From: JACJXF01 sp964349045
GTDB lineage: Bacteria; Bacteroidota; Bacteroidia; Bacteroidales; GCA-2748055
DNA length: 5,947 nucleotides
Assembly (NCBI GenBank): GCA_964349045.1
Contig: CAYGFI010000237.1
Coordinates: forward strand, 1 to 5,947
Direction: 5' to 3'
Notes under the pieces: model-generated
What the model was told of the DNA's origin: nothing
Databases searched by the model: none
What the model saw: only the letters and a program-made list of their open reading frames with translations
Part shown: positions 1 through 5,947 of the stretch, piece by piece
Position numbering within the stretch: the first letter of the stretch is position 1
Layout of the letters: each line of letters begins with the position of its first letter
Made by a program: the position numbers and the translations under genes

Positions 1-103
1 GGATACGCAATGGCGCGGTTTGAAAAACGCAATAAAAAAACGAATATAAAAAACCGCGTTCCCTTTGCGCCCTCGCGTAACCGCTTGCGGTTTCTGCGCT
101 TAA
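1..103. repeat. Repeat element copy 1, left end cut by the window
   Basis: This is the body and right end of the same element as at 121-247. It begins at ggatac, which in the complete copy is the middle of a hairpin, and ends at gcgcttaa (96-103). Visible symmetry: cgcggttt at 14-21 is the exact reverse complement of aaaccgcg at 51-58, and aaccgc (79-84) pairs with gcggtt (87-92). Its right end (92-103) can also pair with the left end of the next copy (121-132). Confidence 0.75.
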
Positions 104-120
104 TCCTTCATCCTAAAAAG

Positions 121-247
121 TTAAGCGCGGAATCCCGCTTCGCGGGATACGCAATGGCGCGGTTTGAAAAACGCAATAAAAAAACGAATATAAAAAACCA
201 CGTTCCCTTTGCGCCCTCGCGTAACCGCTTGCGGTTTCTGCGCTTAA
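121..247. repeat. Complete 127-bp MITE-like element with terminal inverted repeats
   Basis: The left end TTAAGCGCGGAA (121-132) and the right end TTCTGCGCTTAA (236-247) are inverted repeats matching at 11 of 12 positions. Inside lie a perfect 7-bp stem with a 3-base loop (132-148, atcccgc-ttc-gcgggat) and a 6-bp stem with a 2-base loop (223-236). There is no room for a transposase, so if mobile it would depend on an enzyme encoded elsewhere. The outermost TTAA on both sides could be part of the terminal repeat or a target duplication; the window cannot decide. The alternative is a non-mobile palindromic intergenic repeat. Confidence 0.6.
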
Positions 248-339
248 TCCGTTATCCAAAAACCGTGGAAAATATGTTGATTAATCCCCGGCGCTGTTTA
301 ATACTATTGCACAACATCCCAAAGTCATCTTCTTTTTCC

Positions 340-347
340 TATTTTTG
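340..347 (+). promoter_or_regulatory. Possible Bacteroidota -7 box for the ior operon
   Basis: TATTTTTG fits the Bacteroidota -7 consensus TAnnTTTG and lies 22 bases before the iorA start. No convincing TTG/TTTG -33 element is found 19-21 bases upstream, and the region is T-rich, so a chance match is quite possible. The rest of 263-369 is AT-rich, without any gene, RNA or clear hairpin that I can support. No Shine-Dalgarno sequence is seen before the iorA ATG, which is usual in this phylum. Confidence 0.3.
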
Positions 348-369
348 AGAATAAAAATTTGAAAACCTT

Positions 370-1977
370 ATGCAAAATTATCTGTTCCTTGGTGATGAGG
401 CTATTGCTCAGGCGGCCATAGACGCCGGTATTTCGGGCATTTATGCGTACCCGGGAACACCATCAACGGAAATTACTGAGTACGTGCAAAACTCAAAGGA
501 AGCAGTTGAAAAATCGATTCATTGTCAATGGTCCTGTAACGAAAAAACCGCCATGGAATCGGCACTGGGAATGTCTTATGCCGGTAAACGGTCTATGGTT
601 TGTATGAAGCATGTCGGACTGAATGTAGCCGCTGATCCATTTATGAACGCGGCTATTACCGGTGTCAACGGTGGTATGTTAGTGGTTGTGGCCGATGATC
701 CCTCTATGCATTCATCACAAAATGAGCAGGATTCAAGGTTTTATGGAAAATTTGCCCTGATACCGGTTCTGGAGCCATCCAACCAGCAGGAAGCATACGA
801 CCTGGTCCATTATGGATTTGCTTTATCCGAAAAGTTCAGATTTCCGGTTATGTTGCGGATAACAACCCGACTCTCTCATTCAAGGGCAGGTGTGATCCCC
901 CGTGAAAAGAAAAAACAAAATAACCTGAAATTACCGGATGACCTCAAACAATTCATTCTTTTGCCGGCATTGGCCAGGGTACGATATAAAAGCCTGTTAA
1001 AGGTTCAGGATGCATTTATGGAAGCAAGTGAAAATTCGGGAAATAACGTTTTTATTCAGGGGAAGGATCGTAAACGGGGAATTATCGCGTGCGGACTGGC
1101 TTACAATTATTATCTCGAAAATGAAATTAACTACAATCTGCATTACCCGGTTGTTAAAATAAATCAATATCCAATCCCTTTAAAACTTATAAAAAAGATT
1201 GCTTCTGAAACAGATGAACTCCTTGTCCTTGAAGAGGGTTATCCCATTGCTGAAGAATCATTAAGAGGATTTTTTAACCTTCCTTATAAAATAAGAGGGA
1301 GGCTGGATGGATGCCTGCCCCGCGATGGCGAGCTGAATCCAAATATTGTGGCAAAAGCTTTGGATATTGTTGAACCGGAATTCCGGCACGTTCCGGAAAT
1401 TGTTACCCCAAGGCCGCCTGCTTTTTGCAAAGGTTGTAGTCATGCTGATGTTTACCTCGCTCTTAACCAGGCAATTGAGCAATATGGAAAGGGTAGGGTG
1501 TTTTCCGATATCGGCTGTTATACCCTGGGAGCGTTGGCCCCATACGATTCAATTAATTCCTGCGTCGACATGGGAGCTTCCATCACTATGGCTAAAGGAG
1601 CAGCAAATGCCGGATTATTCCCTTCTGTTGCGGTAATTGGTGATTCTACCTTCACTCATTCCGGAATGACCGGACTTCTGGACGCTGTTGTTGAGAAAAC
1701 TGCAATTACTGTTATAATTTCCGATAACAGCACAACCGGAATGACAGGAGGTCAGACATCCTCTGCAACGGGTAGAATCAGGGAAATATGCGAAGGTATC
1801 GGTGTAGAGCCGGAACATATCATTTCATTAATCCCTCTGAAAAAGAACCAGGCAGAGAATATTCAGATCATTGAAAAGGAGCTTGCTTACAAGGGAGTAT
1901 CCGTTATCATTGCTGAAAGGGAATGTATTCAGACCGCGGGAAGACGTCACAGGGAAATTAAAAAAACCAGGGAATGA
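370..1977 (+). CDS. iorA: Indolepyruvate:ferredoxin oxidoreductase, alpha subunit (short form)
   Basis: This is the catalytic subunit, using thiamine diphosphate (TPP), for reversible oxidative decarboxylation of aryl-pyruvates (indolepyruvate, phenylpyruvate) to aryl-acetyl-CoA with ferredoxin, in the cytoplasm. The 535 residues start with a pyrimidine-binding domain containing YPGTPSTEI (27-35), the NEK segment with the likely cofactor-activating Glu58, and a long conserved block MKHVGLNVAADP (79-90) to SSQNEQDSRFYGKF (115-128). A middle domain follows, then the pyrophosphate-binding domain with CKGC (353-356) and the TPP motif GDS (424-426) to DN (452-453), then TTGMTGGQ. The protein ends soon after RECIQT (517-522). 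The two [4Fe-4S] ferredoxin domain at the C terminus of archaeal IorA is absent, as I recall for Bacteroides homologues. The ATG at 370 gives the family N terminus. The stop overlaps iorB by four bases. Confidence 0.95.
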   Translation: MQNYLFLGDEAIAQAAIDAGISGIYAYPGTPSTEITEYVQNSKEAVEKSIHCQWSCNEKTAMESALGMSYAGKRSMVCMKHVGLNVAADPFMNAAITGVNGGMLVVVADDPSMHSSQNEQDSRFYGKFALIPVLEPSNQQEAYDLVHYGFALSEKFRFPVMLRITTRLSHSRAGVIPREKKKQNNLKLPDDLKQFILLPALARVRYKSLLKVQDAFMEASENSGNNVFIQGKDRKRGIIACGLAYNYYLENEINYNLHYPVVKINQYPIPLKLIKKIASETDELLVLEEGYPIAEESLRGFFNLPYKIRGRLDGCLPRDGELNPNIVAKALDIVEPEFRHVPEIVTPRPPAFCKGCSHADVYLALNQAIEQYGKGRVFSDIGCYTLGALAPYDSINSCVDMGASITMAKGAANAGLFPSVAVIGDSTFTHSGMTGLLDAVVEKTAITVIISDNSTTGMTGGQTSSATGRIREICEGIGVEPEHIISLIPLKKNQAENIQIIEKELAYKGVSVIIAERECIQTAGRRHREIKKTRE

Positions 1978-2516
1978 AATCAGATATAATATTGGCAGGT
2001 GTAGGAGGCCAGGGGATTCTCTCCATTGCAGCGGTAATAGGGATGGCAGCTCTTGAAGATAAGCTCTTCCTCAAACAGGCTGAAGTTCATGGTATGAGTC
2101 AGAGGGGAGGCGCTGTACAGTCTCACCTCAGAATTTCCGATAAAGTTGTGGCTTCCGATCTGATCCCGTTGGGACGGGCCGACCTGATCCTCTCTGTGGA
2201 ACCAATGGAATCATTGCGGTATATCCCATGGCTGTCAGGCGCCGGATGGATTGTTACCAATACGGAACCATTCATAAACATCGAAAATTATCCTGATAAA
2301 CAGGCAATTCTTACCGAGATCAGGAAAATTCCAAACCATATCTATGTCAATGCAGAGGGAATAGCCGGTGAAACAGGATCAGTGCGCTCATCAAATATGG
2401 TTATGCTCGGTACCGCAAGCAGGTTTATCCCAATTTCTATTGAAAATTTTCATACCGGAATCCGGAAAATTTTCGAAAAAAAAGGGGANNNNNNNNNNTC
2501 ACACGACTGCCAATGA
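1974..2516 (+). CDS. iorB: Indolepyruvate:ferredoxin oxidoreductase, beta subunit, C terminus uncertain (assembly gap)
   Basis: This is the gamma-type domain of the 2-oxoacid:ferredoxin oxidoreductase family and partner of IorA. The glycine-rich motif GVGGQG is at residues 9-14 and the family signature EVHGMSQRGG at 37-46, followed by SNMVMLG and the FEKKG end region. The start overlaps the iorA stop as ATGA, which suggests translational coupling; the AGGGA just before it is too close to be an ordinary ribosome binding site. Ten Ns at 2489-2498 interrupt the gene at residue 172, after KKG. The apparent end (SHDCQ, stop at 2514-2516) relies on the gap being exactly ten bases and does not resemble the family C terminus. 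Homologues usually run to about 190 residues, so the true 3' end is probably missing. Identity is certain; only the end is not. Confidence 0.9.
   Translation: MKSDIILAGVGGQGILSIAAVIGMAALEDKLFLKQAEVHGMSQRGGAVQSHLRISDKVVASDLIPLGRADLILSVEPMESLRYIPWLSGAGWIVTNTEPFINIENYPDKQAILTEIRKIPNHIYVNAEGIAGETGSVRSSNMVMLGTASRFIPISIENFHTGIRKIFEKKGXXXXSHDCQ
2489..2498. other. Assembly gap (ten Ns) inside iorB
   Basis: The Ns directly follow a homopolymer stretch (eight A then four G, 2476-2487) where assembly or base calling often fails. Ten may be a placeholder rather than a measured length, so the 61 bases between the gap and the next start at 2560 may not be directly linked to iorB. Confidence 0.97.
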
Positions 2517-2559
2517 TACATTCTTCACGAATTGAAACGTGAGGATAAAAAATAAGGAA

Positions 2560-4104
2560 ATGTTTACATCATCGCAGCTTCAACAATTGTCAGACAGGGG
2601 AATAAGCCTGGAACAGGTTTCACGACAACTGGAAATTTTTAAAAAAGGAATTGCTCCTGTTAAGCTGGTAAGACCGGCAATTCCTGATGATGGTATTGAG
2701 ATTTTCGACCAAAAGAAAATAGACTTTTATGCAAGCTTATTTCAAAAAGAAAAGGATAGAATTTCAATTGTAAAATTTGTGCCCGCGTCAGGCGCCGCGT
2801 CGCGTATGTTTAAACAGCTTTTTGAAGCTTTAAGTGAATTCATTGGTACTCCCGGTGATTATTCCAAAACCTTAAGTAAAATGCCTGACGTGCTCGGGTT
2901 TTTTAAGGATTTGAGAAACTATTCCTTTTTTGATGATCTGGCTGTTCAGTGTAAGATCAATGGATTTGACCTGGAATCATTGCTGGAGACAGGAAAATAT
3001 GACGAAATCCTGGACCTGTTTCTTTCAGGTCGTGGATTGGCATATGGAGAATTGCCCAAAGGATTGTTGAAATTTCATAAATACACAGGTGAGTCGAGAA
3101 CGGCTTTTGAAGAGCATTTTGTTGAAGCCGCGATGTTTCTTAAAGATAAAAATAACCATGTAAAATTACATTTTACCGTTTCTCCGGAACATCGGAAACT
3201 ATTTGAATCACTTGCTGATAAGCTGATTAATAAGTACCTGGAAAGAGATAAGATACACTTTGACGTTGAGTTCTCAGTTCAGAAACCTTCAACCGATACG
3301 CTGGCAGCAGATATGGAAAATAAGCCATTTACCCAGGAGCGGGACATGCTGTTATTCCGTCCCGGAGGACATGGCGCTCTTCTCGATAACATGCAGGATC
3401 TGAAGGAAATAATAGTTTTTGTCGGAAATATTGATAACGTTGCACCAGACAGGACAAAAGGCTTAAGAGTAAGGTATAAAGAGCTTCTCGCGGGGATATT
3501 GGTTGAGAGAGTTAAGCTTATTCATGAATTTCTGGTACAAATTGAAAAAGGTTTTTCACAAGAGTCAAAAAAGGAAATTGTCGATTTTATCAAAACGTAC
3601 ATTTCAGCATCATCAGCCAGGGAACTTTCAAATCTGATGGATAATGAATTTGTTAAACTGGCAAACAGTATTCTGAATCGCCCTGTCAGGGTATGTGGAA
3701 TGGTTAAAAATGTTGGTGAGCAGGGAGGGGGACCCTTTTGGATTTCGGACAAATCCGGAAATATTTCGAAACAGGTCATCGAAAGTTCACAGGTTAATCT
3801 GAATGATCCTGAACAGGATAAAATTTTTCGGGATGCCACTCATTTTAACCCGGTTGATATGGTTTGTTATACCTGCAATTACAAAGGCGAAAAATTCAGA
3901 CTGGAAGATTACCGTGACCCGGATATGGCCTTTATTGCCATAAAATCCCAGGGGGGAAGCTCTCTGAAAGCGCTTGAACTGCCAGGGCTTTGGAACGGTT
4001 CCATGGCAGGATGGCTGACGTTCTTTGTGGATGTGCCGGAAGCTACATTTTCCCCGGTAAAAACCATTTTTGATTTACTTCGTAGTGAACATTTGCCAGG
4101 TTAA
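2560..4104 (+). CDS. DUF4301 family protein, possible divergent nucleotidyltransferase-fold protein
   Basis: A 514-residue cytoplasmic protein without signal peptide or membrane segments. I recognise the DUF4301 family, which has no established function. The ATG at 2560 is chosen over an in-frame GTG at 2539 because family members begin with MFT and an AAGGA lies just upstream. Conserved blocks: PASGAASRMF (75-84), LPKGLLKFHKY near 165-175, HFTVSPEH near 204-211, QKPSTDT (241-247), FRPGGHGALLDN (266-277), GNIDNV (289-294), RVCGMVKN (377-384), GEQGGGPFW (386-394), HFNPVDMVC (428-436) and LWNGSMAGW (477-485). By eye, GAASRM, PGGHG and NIDN recall the GxGTRM, PGHGD and SNxDN motifs of UDP-sugar pyrophosphorylases, so a nucleotide-sugar fold is my inference. 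It follows iorB on the same strand and could share its transcript, subject to the gap. Confidence 0.87.
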   Translation: MFTSSQLQQLSDRGISLEQVSRQLEIFKKGIAPVKLVRPAIPDDGIEIFDQKKIDFYASLFQKEKDRISIVKFVPASGAASRMFKQLFEALSEFIGTPGDYSKTLSKMPDVLGFFKDLRNYSFFDDLAVQCKINGFDLESLLETGKYDEILDLFLSGRGLAYGELPKGLLKFHKYTGESRTAFEEHFVEAAMFLKDKNNHVKLHFTVSPEHRKLFESLADKLINKYLERDKIHFDVEFSVQKPSTDTLAADMENKPFTQERDMLLFRPGGHGALLDNMQDLKEIIVFVGNIDNVAPDRTKGLRVRYKELLAGILVERVKLIHEFLVQIEKGFSQESKKEIVDFIKTYISASSARELSNLMDNEFVKLANSILNRPVRVCGMVKNVGEQGGGPFWISDKSGNISKQVIESSQVNLNDPEQDKIFRDATHFNPVDMVCYTCNYKGEKFRLEDYRDPDMAFIAIKSQGGSSLKALELPGLWNGSMAGWLTFFVDVPEATFSPVKTIFDLLRSEHLPG

Positions 4105-4154
4105 GAATAATTCTCACAGACGCCAGGAAGGATTTTTTTGAGTACAATTTTGGA

Positions 4155-4185
4155 GGTAGAAACGGGAACTACTCCCGTTTCTACC
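4155..4185. terminator. Perfect 13-bp hairpin between convergent genes, likely bidirectional terminator
   Basis: ggtagaaacggga (4155-4167) and tcccgtttctacc (4173-4185) are exact reverse complements around a five-base loop, actac. The hairpin starts 51 bases after the DUF4301 stop and 42 bases beyond the lipoprotein stop on the other strand, so it can end both transcripts. Neither side has a strong T run next to the stem, though a seven-T run lies at 4132-4138, so the mechanism may differ from the classical one. Confidence 0.72.
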
Positions 4186-4226
4186 ACTTGATAATTTGAG
4201 ATATGTTTGTTCCTGATCATTGGGAG

Positions 4227-5417
4227 CTATTCCGTGACTGTAATCTCTTTGGTCCATGTAGCTTCGGCAATGCCATTCTCATAAACAAAAATTTTTGTAT
4301 TATTCGATTCTGTGTTATCGCGGGGGCTATCAATAAAAATTTTATAATCGAGGTCACCGGTTCTTGTTGATAAAAAAGTTCTTGATGTATCGCTAACATT
4401 CCAGTCAGTGTATGTCCATCCGGTATTAACCTGATCTATCGGCATACTCCAGTTCATCCCTTTCACCTTTACCTTTAAACTTGTACCTTCCGGTAATGTA
4501 GCTATCATGGAATATATGCCCGGTGAATACTCAGTTTTTACTATATCAAGAATATTTAAACCATAAATACCGTTTGCCGGATACCCAATCATTGCAGTAA
4601 ATTCAAAATCAGTATTATCAATGAATTGATTTACGTATTTTCCAAAGTCCGGCACAGTAACCCGCATACCTATTGTTTCATACCTGCTTTCAAGATTTTG
4701 GCGGATATTATCCAGATTAATGATTTTTGCGTTGTTTAAAAGGGCAGATCCTAAATTCTGACTGTTCAAAATGCCATCTTCACTAATATCCGTACTGATA
4801 TTGGCCAGCAATTCGGACAAGTCCGCGACAGTTAAATAACCTTGAAGAATTGCTGAAACTGCCAGTAATATGGCATTATCTTCACCGGGTTGAGTAATAT
4901 CGAGCAACTCTGACTCTGTCATATCTGCTTTACTGATCTCGAATATGGAAAGTATTTCCGATTGCGCCTGTTTTTTAGCATCAGAAAAACTGCTCCCGTT
5001 TGAGACAAGGTACTTGACTCTTTCTTTCTCCAGATTCGATAATATGTTGACATTCAAGCTGCTTTTGTCAGACAGACCTGATAAAGCATATAAAGTAAGT
5101 TGTGCGGATGAATTATCATTGGATACTTCATTAAAGTAAAATCCATCTGCTTTTAATTCAACATATTGTGAAGTTAGTTCCATATCGTTGATCTCAAATG
5201 AACCCATATTATCTGTGATCTGAGAAGAGAAAATTTTACCGTTGGGATTCAGTCCGTCGGTTAATTCTGAAATGGATATGGAGGTGCCATTTAAATAAGG
5301 GCCTTTTTGCACGTACCCGCAAATTTTGTCATTCGACAAGTTAGTTTGCTTGTCTTTTTCGCATGAAGCTGTGACAAGGATTAAAACGAAAATCCACAGA
5401 AATCTTAGGTTTTTCAT
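4227..5417 (-). CDS. Lipoprotein of a conserved Bacteroidota family, function unknown
   Basis: A 396-residue protein with a lipoprotein signal peptide: MKNLRF, a hydrophobic stretch (6-17) and lipobox VTAS-Cys19. The mature protein would start Cys-Glu-Lys-Asp-Lys; the charged residues after Cys loosely recall surface-export signals of Bacteroidota lipoproteins, so outer-membrane or surface location is likely but not proven. The ATG at 5417 is chosen because a longer frame from 5483 would put 22 charged residues before the signal peptide. The first part contains GYVQKGPYLNG (34-44), GSFEI and YVELKADGFYFNEVS (85-99), which look like a beta-sandwich domain. A helical part follows, including NILSNLEKERVKYLVSNG (124-141) and SFSDAKKQAQSEIL (143-156). 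The C-terminal third (about 250-396) is beta-rich. I recall similar lipoproteins but no function. No Shine-Dalgarno is visible. Confidence 0.9.
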   Translation of the reverse strand: MKNLRFLWIFVLILVTASCEKDKQTNLSNDKICGYVQKGPYLNGTSISISELTDGLNPNGKIFSSQITDNMGSFEINDMELTSQYVELKADGFYFNEVSNDNSSAQLTLYALSGLSDKSSLNVNILSNLEKERVKYLVSNGSSFSDAKKQAQSEILSIFEISKADMTESELLDITQPGEDNAILLAVSAILQGYLTVADLSELLANISTDISEDGILNSQNLGSALLNNAKIINLDNIRQNLESRYETIGMRVTVPDFGKYVNQFIDNTDFEFTAMIGYPANGIYGLNILDIVKTEYSPGIYSMIATLPEGTSLKVKVKGMNWSMPIDQVNTGWTYTDWNVSDTSRTFLSTRTGDLDYKIFIDSPRDNTESNNTKIFVYENGIAEATWTKEITVTE

Positions 5418-5506
5418 GATGATGTATTTGGTGAATTGTTTATTTCCTATATAGATAATTGTTCCTTTAAATTTTCTATGCAACTGGCAATTATTCTTTT
5501 CATCTT

Positions 5507-5594
5507 CCTTTGTAATTTCGAAGGTTGTATTTGTTCGAGTTATTTCTTTAAAATGATAAATATGTATCGTAGCCTTGCACAGAAATTACAAAGG
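5507..5594. repeat. Perfect 13-bp inverted repeat in the lipoprotein gene leader
   Basis: cctttgtaatttc (5507-5519) and gaaattacaaagg (5582-5594) are exact reverse complements, 62 bases apart. On the minus strand the right arm overlaps the promoter-like TACCTTTG, while the left arm contains AAGG just before a small reading frame. It could form a long-range stem, bind a dimeric regulator at two sites, or reflect two promoter-like boxes facing each other. Confidence 0.6.
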
Positions 5595-5596
5595 TA
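5589..5596 (-). promoter_or_regulatory. Possible Bacteroidota -7 box for the lipoprotein gene
   Basis: Read on the minus strand, TACCTTTG matches TAnnTTTG and is followed by TA. It lies about 170 bases before the lipoprotein start in the 207-bp gap after the upstream gene, where a promoter is expected. The -33 side offers only TTTC about 18 bases upstream, so the match is partial. Transcription would give a leader of roughly 165 bases. The box sits in a small dyad (attac 5585-5589, gtaat 5594-5598). Confidence 0.35.
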
Positions 5597-5624
5597 ATCT
5601 GTTGATTAAAGAAAGAGCGAATAA

Positions 5625-5947
5625 TTATTTTGTTTGAAATGTACCTCCGGGTTTTACCTCAAATCCATCTTCAAAACTAACATTTTGTATTGCTTCAAAT
5701 ATTACACTTACGCCATTGTTAATAGTAACATCACCCTGGGGTTTGGAAGTTGTAACCGCACGACCCACAAAAATGTTATTGCCTGTAATGTACCTATCTA
5801 AGGAAATGGTTTCATTTTGGATATATATATCTTGTGAAAAAGTATTTATTGAGCCATTCCCAGTAAAAGAATAGTTCCCAAGGTTAGTTATACGTATCCC
5901 CTCTACCAACCCCGTCTTTATAAGCTGAAGTTGTGTGCGTAGATTTG
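5625..5947 (-). CDS. C-terminal end of a secreted-type beta-repeat protein (5' end beyond window)
   Basis: The last 106 residues of a minus-strand gene are visible. The frame is open to the window edge and reads NLRTQLQLIKTGLVEGIRI at its start; there is no ATG in it, and the TTG at 5909 is not a convincing start, so the gene continues upstream. The sequence is rich in Asn, Thr, Ile and short beta strands (GNYSFTGNGSINTF, NETISLDRYITGNNIFVG). It ends with VTINNGVSVIFEA, then VSFEDGFEVKPGGTF and stops two residues later. This tail resembles the V-x-F-x-A ... I-x-L-x-x-GF-x-V-x-x-G-x-x-F pattern common near the end of Bacteroidota extracellular proteins (I believe annotated as the 3-coathanger stack domain). 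It lacks a C-terminal type 9 secretion sorting domain after the motif. The function of the whole protein cannot be told from this piece. Confidence 0.8.
   Translation of the reverse strand, partial: NLRTQLQLIKTGLVEGIRITNLGNYSFTGNGSINTFSQDIYIQNETISLDRYITGNNIFVGRAVTTSKPQGDVTINNGVSVIFEAIQNVSFEDGFEVKPGGTFQTK

Larger units (their letters stand above)
1..262. repeat. Tandem direct repeat, two copies, period 144 bp
   Basis: Positions 1-106 recur at 145-250 with a single difference (G at 56, A at 200). Similarity continues more weakly to about 118 and 262. The window starts inside copy 1, so the array may extend further upstream. The unit has short GCG-containing steps (ctttgcgccctcgcgtaa) and an A-rich stretch, unlike the codon texture of the neighbouring genes. 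Because 144 is divisible by three, one frame stays open across both copies and reads as a protein with a 48-residue repeat, but I treat this as non-coding. The near identity points to recent duplication or conversion. Confidence 0.93.

Noticed and set aside
1..262. CRISPR array
   Set aside because: Only two units of 144 bp, with the whole unit repeated; there are no short repeats separated by unique spacers.
10..348. 112-codon open frame with a 48-residue internal repeat (MARFEKRNKKTNIKN twice)
   Set aside because: It exists because the DNA repeat period (144) is a multiple of three. The composition is very basic, the frame runs out of the repeat into the iorA upstream region, and the inverted ends and hairpins explain the sequence better than a protein does.
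2539..2559. GTG start for the DUF4301 gene seven codons upstream
   Set aside because: The ATG at 2560 gives the family-type MFT start and has AAGGA just upstream.
3522..3839. Minus-strand open frame of 105 codons inside DUF4301
   Set aside because: It lies fully within a well-conserved coding gene on the other strand and shows no recognisable protein features.
4132..4138. Seven-T run after the DUF4301 stop as a classical terminator
   Set aside because: The only symmetry just upstream (agaat-a-attct) has a one-base loop and cannot form a stable hairpin; the stem at 4155-4185 is the better candidate.
5418..5483. Longer lipoprotein start at 5483
   Set aside because: It would place 22 residues before a textbook lipoprotein signal peptide that begins at the ATG at 5417.

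Overview
The window looks like a piece of a draft genome of an anaerobic Bacteroidota bacterium, probably of the Bacteroidales/Marinilabiliales type. The reasons are a short ferredoxin-less IorA of the Bacteroides kind, a DUF4301 protein (a family I know almost only from Bacteroidota), a lipoprotein of a Bacteroidota-type family, a protein tail typical of Bacteroidota secreted proteins, weak Shine-Dalgarno sequences, and TAnnTTTG-type promoter boxes. A run of exactly ten Ns at 2489-2498 marks an assembly join.

Layout. Positions 1-262 hold two near-identical copies of a small non-coding repeat in tandem (period 144). The second copy is complete and has 12-13 base terminal inverted repeats, so it looks like a MITE or palindromic intergenic element. 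Positions 263-369 are an AT-rich upstream region with one possible promoter box. Positions 370-1977 (iorA) and 1974 to about 2516 (iorB, broken by the gap) encode the two subunits of indolepyruvate:ferredoxin oxidoreductase, overlapping by four bases. Positions 2560-4104 encode a DUF4301 protein with motifs resembling the UDP-sugar pyrophosphorylase fold. A perfect 13-bp hairpin at 4155-4185 separates this plus-strand block from a convergent minus-strand block. That block holds a lipoprotein gene (4227-5417), its leader with a 13-bp inverted repeat and a promoter-like box (5418-5624), and the 3' end of another minus-strand gene (5625 to beyond 5947) ending in a beta-rich 'GFEVKPGG-F' tail.

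How the genes fit together. IorA and IorB form one enzyme that interconverts aryl-pyruvates and aryl-acetyl-CoA with ferredoxin. In anaerobes it serves either aromatic amino acid fermentation or, in reverse, aromatic amino acid synthesis from arylacetates. The DUF4301 gene follows on the same strand and may be co-transcribed, but the gap prevents certainty about what lies between. The minus-strand genes encode envelope or secreted proteins with no visible link to the ior operon. I see no strong sign of a wholly new multi-gene system. The most interesting items are the repeat element, the unassigned DUF4301 protein, and the structured leader of the lipoprotein gene.
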